DNA from: Modicisalibacter sp049808615
GTDB taxonomy: Bacteria > Pseudomonadota > Gammaproteobacteria > Pseudomonadales > Halomonadaceae
Reading direction: 5' to 3'
Assembly: GCF_049808615.1 (NCBI RefSeq)
Contig: NZ_JBNCAN010000006.1
Location: forward strand, 118,275-182,274
DNA: 64,000 nucleotides
The translations under genes were made by a program, and so were the position numbers. Shown here piece after piece: positions 8,533 to 18,575 of this stretch. The notes below the pieces were generated by a model that saw only the letters and a list, made by a program, of their open reading frames with translations, was not told the origin of the DNA and made no database searches. Numbering within the stretch: position 1 is the stretch's first letter; each line of letters opens with the position of its first letter.

Positions 8533-11472
8533 GTGAGACAGACGTTTCGATGGAGCCTGCTGGGAGTTCTGGGCCTTGTGGCACTGCTGGTGGGGCCGAT
8601 GTTGCTGATCGAATCCTCCTGGGCTCGGGCCTTGCTGGAAGATCAGATCAGTAAGCGTCTAAACGGACGCGACGTGGAAATCGGCGAGCTCGAGATCGAC
8701 TGGGGTTGGCCGTTGTCGATCCGGCTCGAACGGCTCAGCGTTGCCAATCCCGATTGGGTGCCTCACTCACATCTGCTCGACCTCGAGGCCTTGGCGCTCA
8801 CTCTGGATCTGGGCGCGCTGCTGCAAGGCAAGGTCGCGCTCGAGCGTCTGCATCTGCAGCGCCCGGAAATTCACTTGGCCAGGCGCGAGGATGGCACCAC
8901 TAGCTGGTCGGGGCTATTCGCTGGTGACGATAAGCAAAGTGGCGAGGGCGGGGGGCCTACCATCAGCCCGGACGTGGTCAGCATCGATCAAGGACGCCTG
9001 ACCTATGGCGATGCCGCGCGGGACCTGGAGCTTGCTGTCGAGGTTCGCACCCAGGACTCTGACCAAGCCACTAATGCGGGAGGGCCGCGGCGAATCCTGA
9101 TCGATGGACAGGGCATCTATCAGGACGAGTCCGTGACGTTCAGTGGGCGAGGCGGGACGCCATCGGCGGCTCTGAACGATGAATCCGAGGCCTATCCGCT
9201 GCAACTTCAAGGCGCGCTCGGCCAGCTGCACGCCAGTTTCGATGGGCGGCTGCGCGATATTGCCCAACCGCTGTCATTAGAGGGAAAGATCGACGTGAGT
9301 GCTCCGGAGAAGACTGATCTGGCAGCCTTGCTCGACAAGCCTGAACTCGATCTACCGGGGCTCGAGTTCCATGCCCGGCTGAGTCACGTCGATCGGCATT
9401 GGGCGCTCGAGGAGATCGACGCGCAATTGGGAGACAGCACCGTCATCGGTTCGGCGAGGGTGACCCTGGGTGAGCGTCCACGCATCGACGTCCAGCTCGA
9501 TGCCGATCGGCTCAAGCTCGAGCAGTGGGGCGTCACCGAACTGGGTAGCGACCAGGAGCGACGACAAGCGGAACAGGCCATCGAGCAGAAGGCCGAGCAT
9601 GTTGCCTGGGATCGACGCTGGGCCGAACGTCTGGTGCCTCTGACTAAGGTCGATGCGCGCATCGATCTCGCTGTCGACAGGGTGAGTTATGGTGACACCC
9701 GGCTCAGCGGGGTAGTCCTTAGAGGCGGTCTCGAACAGGGACGGCTGACGCTGGAGCGCCTGCGTGTCGCCCAGAGTGAAGGAGAGATGGCGGCTCAGGG
9801 TTGGCTGAAGGTGGGTTCCGATACCCTGGACGGCGATATCGAACTTCAGGCGAGGCGGCTGGATCTGGGTCAGGCCCTGGCACCGCTCGGATTCCAGGAA
9901 CTCGGCATTCTGGACGGCAAGCTCAATGCACGTCTCGAACGGGGCGACCTGGAACTGGACGACACGGCGCTGACTTACAGGTCGCCCGATCAGGAGTTAT
10001 TGCTGCGTGTGAATGCCGAAAGCACCTCCATCGGCGATGAAGACGAGTCGAGGGTGCGCCTTTGGGGTAATGGTCGCCGGCAAGGAGAGCCCTTCGAATA
10101 TGATGTCGAGGTAGGGCCGCTGCTTACCCTGGACGACCCGGACAAGGCCTACCCGGTTCAGGGCTGGGCGACGTCCCGGAAATCCCGGCTCGAGGTCGAT
10201 GGCAATCTCGAGCAGCCGCTGAAGATCGCTCAGGCACAAGGCTCATTCCAGCTCTCCGGCCCCAACCCGGCACGCCTCAACCGGCTGACCGGCCTGAATC
10301 TTCCCGCCTTGCCGCCTTATCGGCTGGCGGGGGAGCTGCGCGTCAAGGACGAGCTCGTGCGTCTGCTCGGTCTGGACGGGCATTTCGGCAACAGCGATGT
10401 CGGCGGTGACGTGCGGCTGCGGCTGAGTGAGCGCAATATGCTATGGGCAACGCTCTACTCCCAACGCCTGGATCTGGATGATCTGGGGCCCTTGTTGGGA
10501 GTGGCCCCCGATACAGGGAGCGGCGAGGCGGTCTCTTCCAGGCAGCAGCGTCTTGCCGCCAAGCAGAGGCGTAGTCCGGGCATCTTTCCCGATACACAAT
10601 GGAACCTGGAGGGACTGCGGCGCATGGACGCCGAGGTGCGCTACAGCGCGACCCAGGTCTCGGCGAAGGATATTCCCATTTCGGAATTTGAACTCGACCT
10701 GAGTCTGGAAGAGGGCGTGCTGACCCTGGAGCCGCTACAAGCGGGTATCGGTGGTGGACAAATGATTACGCAGTTGCGTATGGATGCCCGGAAAGCGCCC
10801 CTCGACGGCAGTCTCGATCTTTCCCTGCGGCGTATCAACTTGAAACCCTTGCTACGCAAGGTCGAGTTGTCCGACATCGCCAGGGACTCCGCCGGTACCA
10901 TTGGCGGGCAGGGGAAAGTGCGCTTTCGTGGCAACTCCCTGGATGAGGTAATGGCGGGGCTGGATGGCAATCTGGAACTGGCCATGTCCAGCGGGCGCCT
11001 AGACATGTTGGTCATCGAAGCCCTGGGACTCGATCTGGCCGAGGCGCTGATAGGGACCCTGGTGGATTCCGACAAAGTGCCCATGCAGTGCGCCTATACT
11101 CGGCTCGATGCAACTCGAGGCGAGGTGGTGGTCGAGCAGTTCTTTATCGGTACCGCGGATAGCAACCTGACCGGTGGCGGCTCGATCGACCTGGGTGACG
11201 AACGCCTCGATCTGGTATTCGAGGCGCACCCCAAGGACCCCAGTCTGTTGGCCTCCGATTCGCCGGTGAAACTCCAGGGGCTGCTGAGCGAGCCCAAGGT
11301 GGAGGTGGTGTCCCGGGAACTCGTGGCCCGGGGCGTGCTCTCGGTACTGGGGGCGGTCATCGCGCCACCGCTGGCGATCCTGCCCTGGATCGAGCCGGGT
11401 ACCGGTGAAGGTGTCGGGCCGGGATGCCGGCAGGTCCTGCGGGAGTTTTCTACGGGCGAAGAGATGCGGTGA
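8533..11472 (+). CDS. AsmA-family protein (outer-membrane/lipid-transport related)
   Basis: A large (979-residue) AsmA-like protein. It begins with one membrane segment (about residues 7-27) and should expose the rest to the periplasm. The N-terminal block LLEDQISKRLNGRDVEIGEL.. with WGWPLSIRLERLSVANP is the AsmA N-terminal pattern, and the C-terminal third (LDMLVIEALGLDLAEAL to the repeated ..DERLDLVFEAHPKD.. strands) matches the AsmA C-terminal region. The family is linked to bridge-like lipid transport between membranes; the exact role here is not known. Translation starts at a GTG, four bases after a strong AAGGAGG. It could equally be named asmA or one of its paralogues (YhjG, YicH). Confidence 0.85.
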   Translation: MRQTFRWSLLGVLGLVALLVGPMLLIESSWARALLEDQISKRLNGRDVEIGELEIDWGWPLSIRLERLSVANPDWVPHSHLLDLEALALTLDLGALLQGKVALERLHLQRPEIHLARREDGTTSWSGLFAGDDKQSGEGGGPTISPDVVSIDQGRLTYGDAARDLELAVEVRTQDSDQATNAGGPRRILIDGQGIYQDESVTFSGRGGTPSAALNDESEAYPLQLQGALGQLHASFDGRLRDIAQPLSLEGKIDVSAPEKTDLAALLDKPELDLPGLEFHARLSHVDRHWALEEIDAQLGDSTVIGSARVTLGERPRIDVQLDADRLKLEQWGVTELGSDQERRQAEQAIEQKAEHVAWDRRWAERLVPLTKVDARIDLAVDRVSYGDTRLSGVVLRGGLEQGRLTLERLRVAQSEGEMAAQGWLKVGSDTLDGDIELQARRLDLGQALAPLGFQELGILDGKLNARLERGDLELDDTALTYRSPDQELLLRVNAESTSIGDEDESRVRLWGNGRRQGEPFEYDVEVGPLLTLDDPDKAYPVQGWATSRKSRLEVDGNLEQPLKIAQAQGSFQLSGPNPARLNRLTGLNLPALPPYRLAGELRVKDELVRLLGLDGHFGNSDVGGDVRLRLSERNMLWATLYSQRLDLDDLGPLLGVAPDTGSGEAVSSRQQRLAAKQRRSPGIFPDTQWNLEGLRRMDAEVRYSATQVSAKDIPISEFELDLSLEEGVLTLEPLQAGIGGGQMITQLRMDARKAPLDGSLDLSLRRINLKPLLRKVELSDIARDSAGTIGGQGKVRFRGNSLDEVMAGLDGNLELAMSSGRLDMLVIEALGLDLAEALIGTLVDSDKVPMQCAYTRLDATRGEVVVEQFFIGTADSNLTGGGSIDLGDERLDLVFEAHPKDPSLLASDSPVKLQGLLSEPKVEVVSRELVARGVLSVLGAVIAPPLAILPWIEPGTGEGVGPGCRQVLREFSTGEEMR

Positions 11473-11572
11473 AGTTCCCGAAATCGAACACGACTCGGCC
11501 GGCGGCTTTAAACGTCCGCAAATACCGCTATCCTACGCGTATCATCCGCGCTCGTGAGTATGAGGTAGCCTC

Positions 11573-12064
11573 ATGGTGTACGAAGAGGAATTATTGAAGC
11601 TAAGTGAACGCCTGGGCGACGCCTGCCGCCGTCAAACAGCGACGGTGACCACAGCGGAGTCCTGCACCGGCGGCGGTGTTGCCGCGGCGATCACTGATAT
11701 CGCTGGTAGCTCGGATTACTTCGAGACCGGCTACATAACCTATGCCAACGTCTCCAAAATGCGCTTGCTGAAGGTGTCCAAGTCGATGCTTGAAGGCTAC
11801 GGCGCCGTCAGTCAGGAGACGGTGGAAGCCATGGTCAAGGGCGCCTGTCTCGAAAGTGGTGCCGATATCGGAGTGGCGGTCAGTGGCATTGCAGGCCCCG
11901 ATGGTGGCAGCGACGAAAAACCGGTGGGTACCGTGTGGTTTGCCTGGGGCGATGCCTCGCGTCAGCATGCCGAGCGGCACGTATTTGAAGGAGATCGTCT
12001 GCAGGTGCGTCATCAGGCGGTGCGAGTGGCGCTTGAAGGACTCATTGACTGGCTTGAAAAATAG
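11573..12064 (+). CDS. pncC: Nicotinamide-nucleotide amidohydrolase PncC (CinA C-terminal type)
   Basis: PncC deamidates nicotinamide mononucleotide to nicotinic acid mononucleotide, recycling the pyridine nucleotide that bacterial DNA ligase releases from NAD; an NAD-dependent ligase gene (ligA) lies at 36.6 kb. The 163-residue protein consists only of the CinA C-terminal domain: TAESCTGGGVAAAIT, SSDYFETGYITYAN, VSGIAGPDGGSDEKPVGTVWFAW. The stand-alone short form directly before recA is the usual gammaproteobacterial arrangement. Confidence 0.95.
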   Translation: MVYEEELLKLSERLGDACRRQTATVTTAESCTGGGVAAAITDIAGSSDYFETGYITYANVSKMRLLKVSKSMLEGYGAVSQETVEAMVKGACLESGADIGVAVSGIAGPDGGSDEKPVGTVWFAWGDASRQHAERHVFEGDRLQVRHQAVRVALEGLIDWLEK

Positions 12065-12136
12065 CGACGACGGCGACGAAAAATAGCCGATATCCGTGTC
12101 TGCAGGAGTAGGCGCGTGATTTTTTTTACGGCATAA

Positions 12137-12156
12137 TACTGGTCAATCATACAGTA
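12137..12156 (+). promoter_or_regulatory. LexA (SOS) box of recA
   Basis: TACTGGTCAATCATACAGTA keeps both half sites of the LexA consensus (TACTG and CAGTA) with exact 20-bp spacing, 19 bases before the recA start codon. It implies SOS induction of recA and probably recX. Confidence 0.93.
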
Positions 12157-12175
12157 ATCGTATCGGGAGACATCC

Positions 12176-13264
12176 ATGGCACAGGACGACAATCGTTCAA
12201 AAGCCCTCAATGCGGCGCTTTCGCAGATCGAGCGTCAATTCGGCAAAGGCACCGTGATGCGTCTGGGCGACACGCCCCGGGTCATCATGCCCTCTGTATC
12301 CACCGGCTCCCTGGGGCTGGATATCGCCTTGGGGATCGGCGGGCTACCGCTGGGCCGTGTCGTCGAGATCTTCGGACCGGAATCCTCGGGCAAGACCACC
12401 CTTACGCTGTCGGTCATCGCTCAGGCACAAAAGCAAGGTAAGACCTGTGCCTTTATCGATGCCGAGCACGCCCTTGACCCGAGCTATGCCGAGAAGCTCG
12501 GCGTCAATCTCGATGATCTACTGGTTTCCCAGCCGGATACCGGCGAGCAGGCACTGGAAATCTGCGACATGCTGGTACGTTCCGGTGGCGTCGATGTGAT
12601 CATTATCGATTCCGTGGCGGCCCTTACGCCCCGGGCGGAGATCGAAGGCGAAATGGGCGATTCTCATGTCGGCCTGCAGGCCCGCCTGATGTCTCAGGCG
12701 CTGCGCAAGATCACCGGCAACATCAAGAACGCCAACTGCATGGTGGTGTTCATCAACCAGATCCGCATGAAGATCGGTGTGATGTTTGGCAGCCCGGAAA
12801 CCACCACCGGCGGCAACGCGCTGAAGTTCTACTCCAGCGTACGTCTAGACATTCGCCGTACCGGCTCGGTCAAGGCCGGCGATGAGGTCACCGGTAACGA
12901 GACCCGCGTGAAGGTGGTCAAGAACAAGGTGGCGCCACCGTTCCGCCAAGCCGAGTTCCAGATCCTTTACGGCAAAGGCATCTATCACGCCGGAGAGGTT
13001 GTGGATCTGGGCGTGCAGTGCAAGCTGGTCGATAAGGCCGGTGCCTGGTACAGCTATCAGGGCAACAAGATCGGCCAGGGCAAGGCCAATGCGGCGCAGT
13101 TCCTCGAGGACAACCCGGCGGTCATGGATGAGATCGAAAGCGGCATTCGTGGTCAACTGTTGAGCGCGCCGGAACCCAGGACCGCTGAAAACAAGGAAGG
13201 TAAGGAAGCCGAGCCCGAGGCCACTGCCGCCACGAGCGAAGACAGCGAAGACGGTTTGTTCTAA
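12176..13264 (+). CDS. recA: Recombinase RecA
   Basis: RecA forms filaments on single-stranded DNA, drives strand exchange in homologous recombination and triggers LexA self-cleavage. The 362-residue protein shows the P-loop GPESSGKTT (residues 67-75), the DNA-binding loop region IGVMFGSPETTTGGNALKFYSS, KVVKNKVAPPF, and an acidic C-terminal tail typical of RecA. An SD-like GGGAGA precedes the ATG, and a LexA box lies just upstream. recX starts two bases after the stop codon. Confidence 0.99.
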   Translation: MAQDDNRSKALNAALSQIERQFGKGTVMRLGDTPRVIMPSVSTGSLGLDIALGIGGLPLGRVVEIFGPESSGKTTLTLSVIAQAQKQGKTCAFIDAEHALDPSYAEKLGVNLDDLLVSQPDTGEQALEICDMLVRSGGVDVIIIDSVAALTPRAEIEGEMGDSHVGLQARLMSQALRKITGNIKNANCMVVFINQIRMKIGVMFGSPETTTGGNALKFYSSVRLDIRRTGSVKAGDEVTGNETRVKVVKNKVAPPFRQAEFQILYGKGIYHAGEVVDLGVQCKLVDKAGAWYSYQGNKIGQGKANAAQFLEDNPAVMDEIESGIRGQLLSAPEPRTAENKEGKEAEPEATAATSEDSEDGLF

Positions 13265-13266
13265 GC

Positions 13267-13767
13267 ATGTCTGGCCTCTTTACGGGTGCAGCGAGCACAG
13301 CCAGTGGTGGCGTGTCCGCCCGGGATGATGCCATTCGCCTGTTGGCGCGGCGCGAGTATTCTCGCGTCGAGCTGGAAAGGCGGTTGGCTGCCAAGGGCCA
13401 TGCAAGCGACGATATTGCCGAAAGTCTGGACGCTTTGGCTAGCGAGGGATTGCAGTCCGATGCGCGTTTCGCTGAGATATTCCTGCGTTCGCATATTGCT
13501 CGCGGGCAAGGGCCTCTCAAGGTGCGTGCCGAGCTAGGCGAGCGGGGTGTCGATCGAGAACTGATCCGTGCAACCTTGGCGGAAGCCGATGCCGCAGGTG
13601 AGCTCGACTGGTTCAGTCTTGCCTGCGAAGTCTTGGCCAAGCGATTTGAAGGGCCTGGCAGTACGCCCCGGGAGCGCGCCCGCAGGGAGCGTTTTCTCGC
13701 TGGGCGTGGTTTCGATTTCGAGCAGTCCCGTCACGCCCTTTCCCATGCCTGGGATAATCTTTTGTAA
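13267..13767 (+). CDS. recX: Regulatory protein RecX
   Basis: RecX binds RecA filaments and limits their activity. The 166-residue protein has the three-helix-repeat pattern of the family: AIRLLARREYSRVELERRLAAKG near the N-terminus, then LDALASEGLQSDARFAEIFLRSHIARGQGPLKVRAELGERGV, and a C-terminal RFLAGRGFDFEQSRHAL. It begins two bases after the recA stop, so it is co-transcribed and probably SOS-induced with recA. Confidence 0.95.
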   Translation: MSGLFTGAASTASGGVSARDDAIRLLARREYSRVELERRLAAKGHASDDIAESLDALASEGLQSDARFAEIFLRSHIARGQGPLKVRAELGERGVDRELIRATLAEADAAGELDWFSLACEVLAKRFEGPGSTPRERARRERFLAGRGFDFEQSRHALSHAWDNLL

Positions 13768-13934
13768 TCCAATACCTGCCCCCTTTAGTCATTTGACGAC
13801 TGCGTTATACTAGTTCGCCTCGCGACGGCCCCCGGGTGGCGTCTTTTCGTGGTATGACAAGCCATCGTTGTCATTGTCGATCGGCAACGACCGCCTGCCC
13901 GCAGCGCCTAAACGCTTATTACCACGGGTTTTCT

Positions 13935-16538
13935 ATGAAAAGCGCAGACATTAGACAGGCCTTCCTGACCTTTTTCGAGGAGCGAGGGCATAGCATCGTG
14001 CCGTCGAGCTCCCTGGTGCCGGACAACGACCCGACGCTGCTGTTCACCAATGCGGGCATGGTGCCCTTCAAGGATGTGTTCCTGGGGCGCGACCCGCGTT
14101 CTTACGTACGTGCGACTTCGTCCCAGCGCTGCGTGCGCGCCGGCGGCAAGCACAACGATCTGGACAACGTCGGCTATACCGCCCGCCATCACACCTTCTT
14201 CGAGATGCTGGGCAACTTTAGCTTCGGCGACTACTTCAAGCAGGATGCCATTCGCTTCGCCTGGGTCTTCCTCACCGAGACCCTGGGCCTGCCAAAGGAA
14301 AAGCTCTGGGTCACCGTACACATCAGCGACGACGAGGCCGAGCGCATCTGGAAGGAAGAGATCGGTATCGATCCCGATCGGTTCTCGAAGCTCGATGAGG
14401 ACAACTTCTGGCAGATGGGCGATACCGGCCCCTGCGGTCCCTGCTCGGAGATTTTCTACGATCACGGTCCCGAGGTCTGGGGGGGGCCTCCGGGTAGTCC
14501 CGAAGAAGACGGCGATCGCTATATCGAGATATGGAATCTGGTGTTCATGCAGTTCGATCGTGACGCTGCCGGCAACATGAATCCGCTGCCCAAGCCGTCG
14601 ATCGATACCGGTATGGGGTTGGAGCGCATCGCTGCAGTGATGCAGGGGGTGCACTCCAACTACGAGATAGACCTGTTCCAGAACCTGCTGATCGCCGCCG
14701 CCGAGGCTACCGGGCATGCCGAGTTGAGCGCGCCGTCACTCAGGGTGATAGCCGATCATATCCGTTCCTGCGCCTTCTTGATCGTGGACGGCGTACTGCC
14801 CTCCAACGAAGGGCGCGGCTATGTGCTGCGACGAATCATTCGCCGAGCGATTCGCCACGGTCACAAGCTTGGTGCCCGGGAGCCGTTCTTCCATAAGCTC
14901 GTGGCGGCGCTGGATGCAGAAATGGGTAAGGCCTATCCCGAACTACGCAAGGCACGTCCACAAATCGAGAAGATCTTGCTCAAGGAAGAAGAGCAGTTCG
15001 CGCGCACCCTGGATCATGGCATGGGGTTGCTCGAGTCGGCATTGGAAGACCTGAACGGCGACGTACTGGCCGGCGAGACGGTATTCAAGCTCTACGATAC
15101 CTACGGTTTCCCCTTCGATCTGACCGCGGATATTTGTCGCGAACGCGGCGTGATGCTCGATGAGGTCGGATTCCAGCGCGAACTCGAGGCCCAGCGTGAA
15201 CGGGCCCGGGCCGCCAGCCAATTTGGTGCGGATTACACCGCGAGCCTTGAACTCGAGGGTGAGACTACCTTCAGCGGGTATGAGCGCCTCGAGGATGAGT
15301 CGCGTATCACCGCGCTGGTCGATGCGGCCGGTAACGCCCTGGCCGAACTCGAAGAGGGCGACAAGGGCGTGGTGGTACTCGATCGCACGCCTTTCTATGC
15401 GGAGTCCGGTGGCCAGGTGGGTGATACCGGTTATCTCGACGCTTCCGGTCTGCGCTTCCAGGTCACGGATACCCAGAAGCAGGGCGGCCATCACCTTCAC
15501 CACGGCGTGGTGATCGAAGGTCGCCTGCAGGTGGGAACGTCGGTGACGCCTCGGGTCGACGCCAGTCTGCGTGCAGCGACAGTGCGCAACCACTCGGCGA
15601 CGCACCTCATGCATGAGGCGCTCAAGCGCGTGCTTGGGGACCACGTTCAGCAGAAAGGGTCACTGGTGACCGCTGAGCGGTTGCGCTTCGATTTCAGTCA
15701 TTTCGAGGCGATGAGTCGTGAACAACTCGCCGAGGTAGAGGCCATCGTCAATCAGCAGGTGCTGGCCAACGCCGACACCCGTATCCAGCAGATGACCCTG
15801 GACGAAGCGAAGGCCAAGGGCGCGGCGGCGCTGTTCGAAGCCAAGTACAGCGACAGCGTGCGGGTGCTGACCATCGGCGCCGACGACTTTTCCATCGAAC
15901 TGTGTGGTGGTACTCACGTGGCCCGTAGCGGCGACATCGGCTGCTTCCATATCCTTACCGAAACCGGCATTGCTGCCGGTGTACGACGCATCGAAGCCAT
16001 CACCGGCGAAGGCGCCCTGGATTATTTCCGCGATCAGGAGGCCCGGGTGGCGCGTATCGGCGAGCGTCTCAAGGTCAAACCCGAGCGGGTCGAGGAGCGA
16101 GTCGACTCATTGATCGAGCGCAATCGCGAGATGGAAAAGGAGCTCGAGCGGCTCAAGGCCAAACTGACCAGCGCCGCCGGTAGCGACATGCTCAGTGAGA
16201 CCCGGGAAGTCGCCGGTATCAAGGTGCTGGCCAAGCAGGTCGAAGGCGTGTCCGGTAAGGAGTTGCGTGGTTTGCTCGATCAACTCAAGAACAAGCTGGG
16301 GTCTGGCGTATTGGTGCTGGGTGCGACCAGCGGTGACAAGGTGAGCCTGATCGCCGGGGTCACCGATGATCTGACGACTCGGATCAAGGCCGGAGAGCTG
16401 GTCAATCATGTCGCCGCTCAGGTTGGCGGTAAAGGGGGAGGCCGTGCCGACATGGCCCAAGCCGGAGGGAGCGATGCTGCGGCACTGCCCAGAGCGCTCG
16501 ACAGTGTGCCGACTTGGCTGGAGAGCCAGCTGAGCTAG
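13935..16538 (+). CDS. alaS: Alanyl-tRNA synthetase
   Basis: AlaRS charges tRNA-Ala and edits mischarged Ser/Gly. I chose the ATG at 13935 (MKSADIRQAFLTFFEERGH), which begins exactly like the family; the longer open frame upstream lies in the leader. The 867 residues include the class II catalytic core (FTNAGMVPFKD, KHNDLDNVGYTARHHTFFEMLGNFSFG), the editing domain with HSATHLMHEALKRVLG and the zinc-binding CGGTHV.R.GDIG, and a C-terminal C-Ala domain ending in VGGKGGGRADMAQAGG. The recA-recX-alaS-lysC-csrA order is conserved in gammaproteobacteria. Confidence 0.98.
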   Translation: MKSADIRQAFLTFFEERGHSIVPSSSLVPDNDPTLLFTNAGMVPFKDVFLGRDPRSYVRATSSQRCVRAGGKHNDLDNVGYTARHHTFFEMLGNFSFGDYFKQDAIRFAWVFLTETLGLPKEKLWVTVHISDDEAERIWKEEIGIDPDRFSKLDEDNFWQMGDTGPCGPCSEIFYDHGPEVWGGPPGSPEEDGDRYIEIWNLVFMQFDRDAAGNMNPLPKPSIDTGMGLERIAAVMQGVHSNYEIDLFQNLLIAAAEATGHAELSAPSLRVIADHIRSCAFLIVDGVLPSNEGRGYVLRRIIRRAIRHGHKLGAREPFFHKLVAALDAEMGKAYPELRKARPQIEKILLKEEEQFARTLDHGMGLLESALEDLNGDVLAGETVFKLYDTYGFPFDLTADICRERGVMLDEVGFQRELEAQRERARAASQFGADYTASLELEGETTFSGYERLEDESRITALVDAAGNALAELEEGDKGVVVLDRTPFYAESGGQVGDTGYLDASGLRFQVTDTQKQGGHHLHHGVVIEGRLQVGTSVTPRVDASLRAATVRNHSATHLMHEALKRVLGDHVQQKGSLVTAERLRFDFSHFEAMSREQLAEVEAIVNQQVLANADTRIQQMTLDEAKAKGAAALFEAKYSDSVRVLTIGADDFSIELCGGTHVARSGDIGCFHILTETGIAAGVRRIEAITGEGALDYFRDQEARVARIGERLKVKPERVEERVDSLIERNREMEKELERLKAKLTSAAGSDMLSETREVAGIKVLAKQVEGVSGKELRGLLDQLKNKLGSGVLVLGATSGDKVSLIAGVTDDLTTRIKAGELVNHVAAQVGGKGGGRADMAQAGGSDAAALPRALDSVPTWLESQLS

Positions 16539-16625
16539 AGGATCGAGATCAGGAGCCCTCGTCGATTATCCAGCGATTATGGCAACCTGCTTCTTTGAAC
16601 TTACGACCACAAGAGTAGACAATTC

Positions 16626-17873
16626 ATGGCGCTATACGTACAGAAATTTGGCGGTACCTCAGTGGGTTCCGTGGAACGTATCAAGGCCGTCGCCGAGAAG
16701 GTCAAGCGATTTCGTGACGAGGGCCATCAGGTCGTCGTCGTGGTGTCGGCGATGAGCGGCGAAACCAATCGCCTGATCGAACTGGCGGGGCAGATCAATG
16801 ACGAACCGACGCCCCGCGAAATGGATATGCTGGTCTCGACCGGTGAGCAAGTGACCATCTCGTTGCTGGCCATGGCGCTACAGAAAGCGGGTGTTCCCGC
16901 GACCTCCTACACTGGAGCGCAGGTAGGAATTCGCACCGATAGTGCTCATACCAAGGCACGCATCCAGCGCATCGAAACCGATGATCTGCGTCAAGACCTT
17001 GCCGAGGGGCAGGTGGTCGTGGTTGCCGGTTTTCAGGGTGTCGATGAAGAAGGCAATATCACCACCCTGGGGCGCGGCGGCTCGGATACCACGGGCGTTG
17101 CCTTGGCCGCGGCGCTCAAGGCCGACGAATGTCAGATCTATACCGATGTCGATGGCGTCTACACCACAGATCCCCGGGTCTGTGCCAAGGCACAGCGCCT
17201 TGAAACCATCACCGTGGAGGAAATGCTCGAACTGGCTAGCCTGGGCTCCAAGGTGTTGCAGATTCGTGCCGTCGAATTCGCCGGTAAATACAACGTTCCC
17301 CTGCGTGTGCTATCCAGTTTCGAGGATGGCCCAGGCACCCTGATCATCGCCGACCAAGACGAAGAGGATTCCATGGAAGAGCCGCTCATTTCAGGCATCG
17401 CCTTTACTGCCAACGAAGCCAAGCTGACCCTGCTCAACACACCGGATGTGCCGGGTGTCGCCTGGCGCATCCTGGGCCCGATTGCCGATGCCAATATCGA
17501 AGTCGACATGATCGTGCAGAATGTGGCGCCGGCGGGTAATTACACCGACTTTACCTTTACCGTGGCCAAGGGTGACTACAAGCAGACCATGAAGATTCTC
17601 AAGGAGCAGGTGCTGCCGGACCTGGGTGAGGGGGAATTGCGTGGTGACGATAACATAGCTAAAGTTTCCCTTGTGGGTGTAGGCATGCGTTCTCACGCGG
17701 GGGTCGCGTCTAGAATGTTCCGCACATTGGCTGAAGAGAACATCAACATTCGTATGGTATCCACGTCGGAAATCAAGATTTCCGTGGTGATCGATGAGAA
17801 ACAAATGGAGCTGGCGGTACGCACGCTTCACAAGGCCTTTGGCCTGGACAAGCAAGACGTTGAAAGCGAGTAG
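16626..17873 (+). CDS. lysC: Aspartate kinase (monofunctional)
   Basis: Aspartokinase phosphorylates aspartate, the entry to lysine, methionine, threonine and, in halophiles, ectoine synthesis. The 415-residue single-function enzyme has the kinase domain with KFGGTSVG (residues 7-14) and GRGGSDTTGVALAAAL, followed by two ACT domains in the last ~150 residues (ITLLNTPDVPGVAWRIL-like and VSLVGVGMRSHAGVASRMF). The ACT domains predict feedback control by lysine and/or threonine. The length and layout are those of the Pseudomonas-type LysC. It precedes csrA. Confidence 0.97.
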   Translation: MALYVQKFGGTSVGSVERIKAVAEKVKRFRDEGHQVVVVVSAMSGETNRLIELAGQINDEPTPREMDMLVSTGEQVTISLLAMALQKAGVPATSYTGAQVGIRTDSAHTKARIQRIETDDLRQDLAEGQVVVVAGFQGVDEEGNITTLGRGGSDTTGVALAAALKADECQIYTDVDGVYTTDPRVCAKAQRLETITVEEMLELASLGSKVLQIRAVEFAGKYNVPLRVLSSFEDGPGTLIIADQDEEDSMEEPLISGIAFTANEAKLTLLNTPDVPGVAWRILGPIADANIEVDMIVQNVAPAGNYTDFTFTVAKGDYKQTMKILKEQVLPDLGEGELRGDDNIAKVSLVGVGMRSHAGVASRMFRTLAEENINIRMVSTSEIKISVVIDEKQMELAVRTLHKAFGLDKQDVESE

Positions 17874-18085
17874 GCTGGACGCTTTTAACTTAACGTGGAT
17901 TAAATTGTTCAGAAAGGCTAGTCTTCTTGCGCTTTTCATCTAATCCAGTATGAGCTGGGTGATGTAATGTCGTTATGAGGCTTGTCTCGCGGTGATTCAC
18001 GGTGCGCAAAACATACAGGTACTGCACTGCACGAGCCGTCTGCGCTGCAGCGTACCCTTTGGAAGAAGTATGAAAGGAGATCAGC

Positions 18086-18292
18086 ATGCTCATCCTGACT
18101 CGCCGTGTTGGCGAAACGTTGATGATCGGCGACGATATAACCGTGACGGTACTAGGTGTAAAAGGTAACCAGGTGCGTATTGGCGTCAACGCACCGCGGG
18201 ATGTTGCCGTTCACCGCGAAGAGATCTATCAGCGTATACAGCGTGAAAAAACCGACGGCGAGGACGACGACAGTGGTTTTCGAGGCGCATAG
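18086..18292 (+). CDS. csrA: Carbon storage regulator CsrA (RsmA)
   Basis: CsrA is a homodimeric RNA-binding protein that binds GGA motifs near ribosome sites and changes translation and stability of many mRNAs. The N-terminus MLILTRRVGETLMIGDD and the core VTVLGVKGNQVRIGVNAP with VAVHREEIYQRIQ are diagnostic. The length is 68 residues, with a short acidic tail. A strong AAGGAG sits seven bases before the ATG. It lies between lysC and a tRNA-Ser gene, as in many gammaproteobacteria. Its likely antagonist RNA is at 5.1 kb. Confidence 0.98.
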   Translation: MLILTRRVGETLMIGDDITVTVLGVKGNQVRIGVNAPRDVAVHREEIYQRIQREKTDGEDDDSGFRGA

Positions 18293-18375
18293 GATTCATG
18301 GCTGAGACAGAAAAATCCTGCCCAAGGGTGGACAGGTATAGCTGTAATCGGTAACCTACGCGCCGTGTTGATGAG

Positions 18376-18468
18376 GGAGAGATGGCCGAGTGGCTGAAGG
18401 CGCTCCCCTGCTAAGGGAGTATAGGGTTTATAGCCCTATCGAGGGTTCGAATCCCTCTCTCTCCGCCA
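18376..18468 (+). tRNA. serX: tRNA-Ser (anticodon GCU)
   Basis: Acceptor GGAGAGA pairs with TCTCTCC, followed by discriminator G and an encoded CCA. The anticodon loop CTGCTAA carries GCT at 18410-18412. The long variable arm (hairpin ATAGGG..CCCTAT) marks a class II serine tRNA, and the T-loop GGGTTCGAATCCC is intact. It reads AGC/AGU codons. Confidence 0.96.
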
Positions 18469-18575
18469 TTTTAGTCGAGTTGATCATGGCTCATCAGCAT
18501 CGCGGGAAAGATGGATTGGCTGTATAAGGCCGAGAGGAAGTCGAGGTCTAAAGGCATCAACACTTTCTGAATCGA

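Noticed and set aside
13908..14717. 269-codon frame opposite alaS
   Set aside because: Antisense shadow of alaS; no domain motifs.
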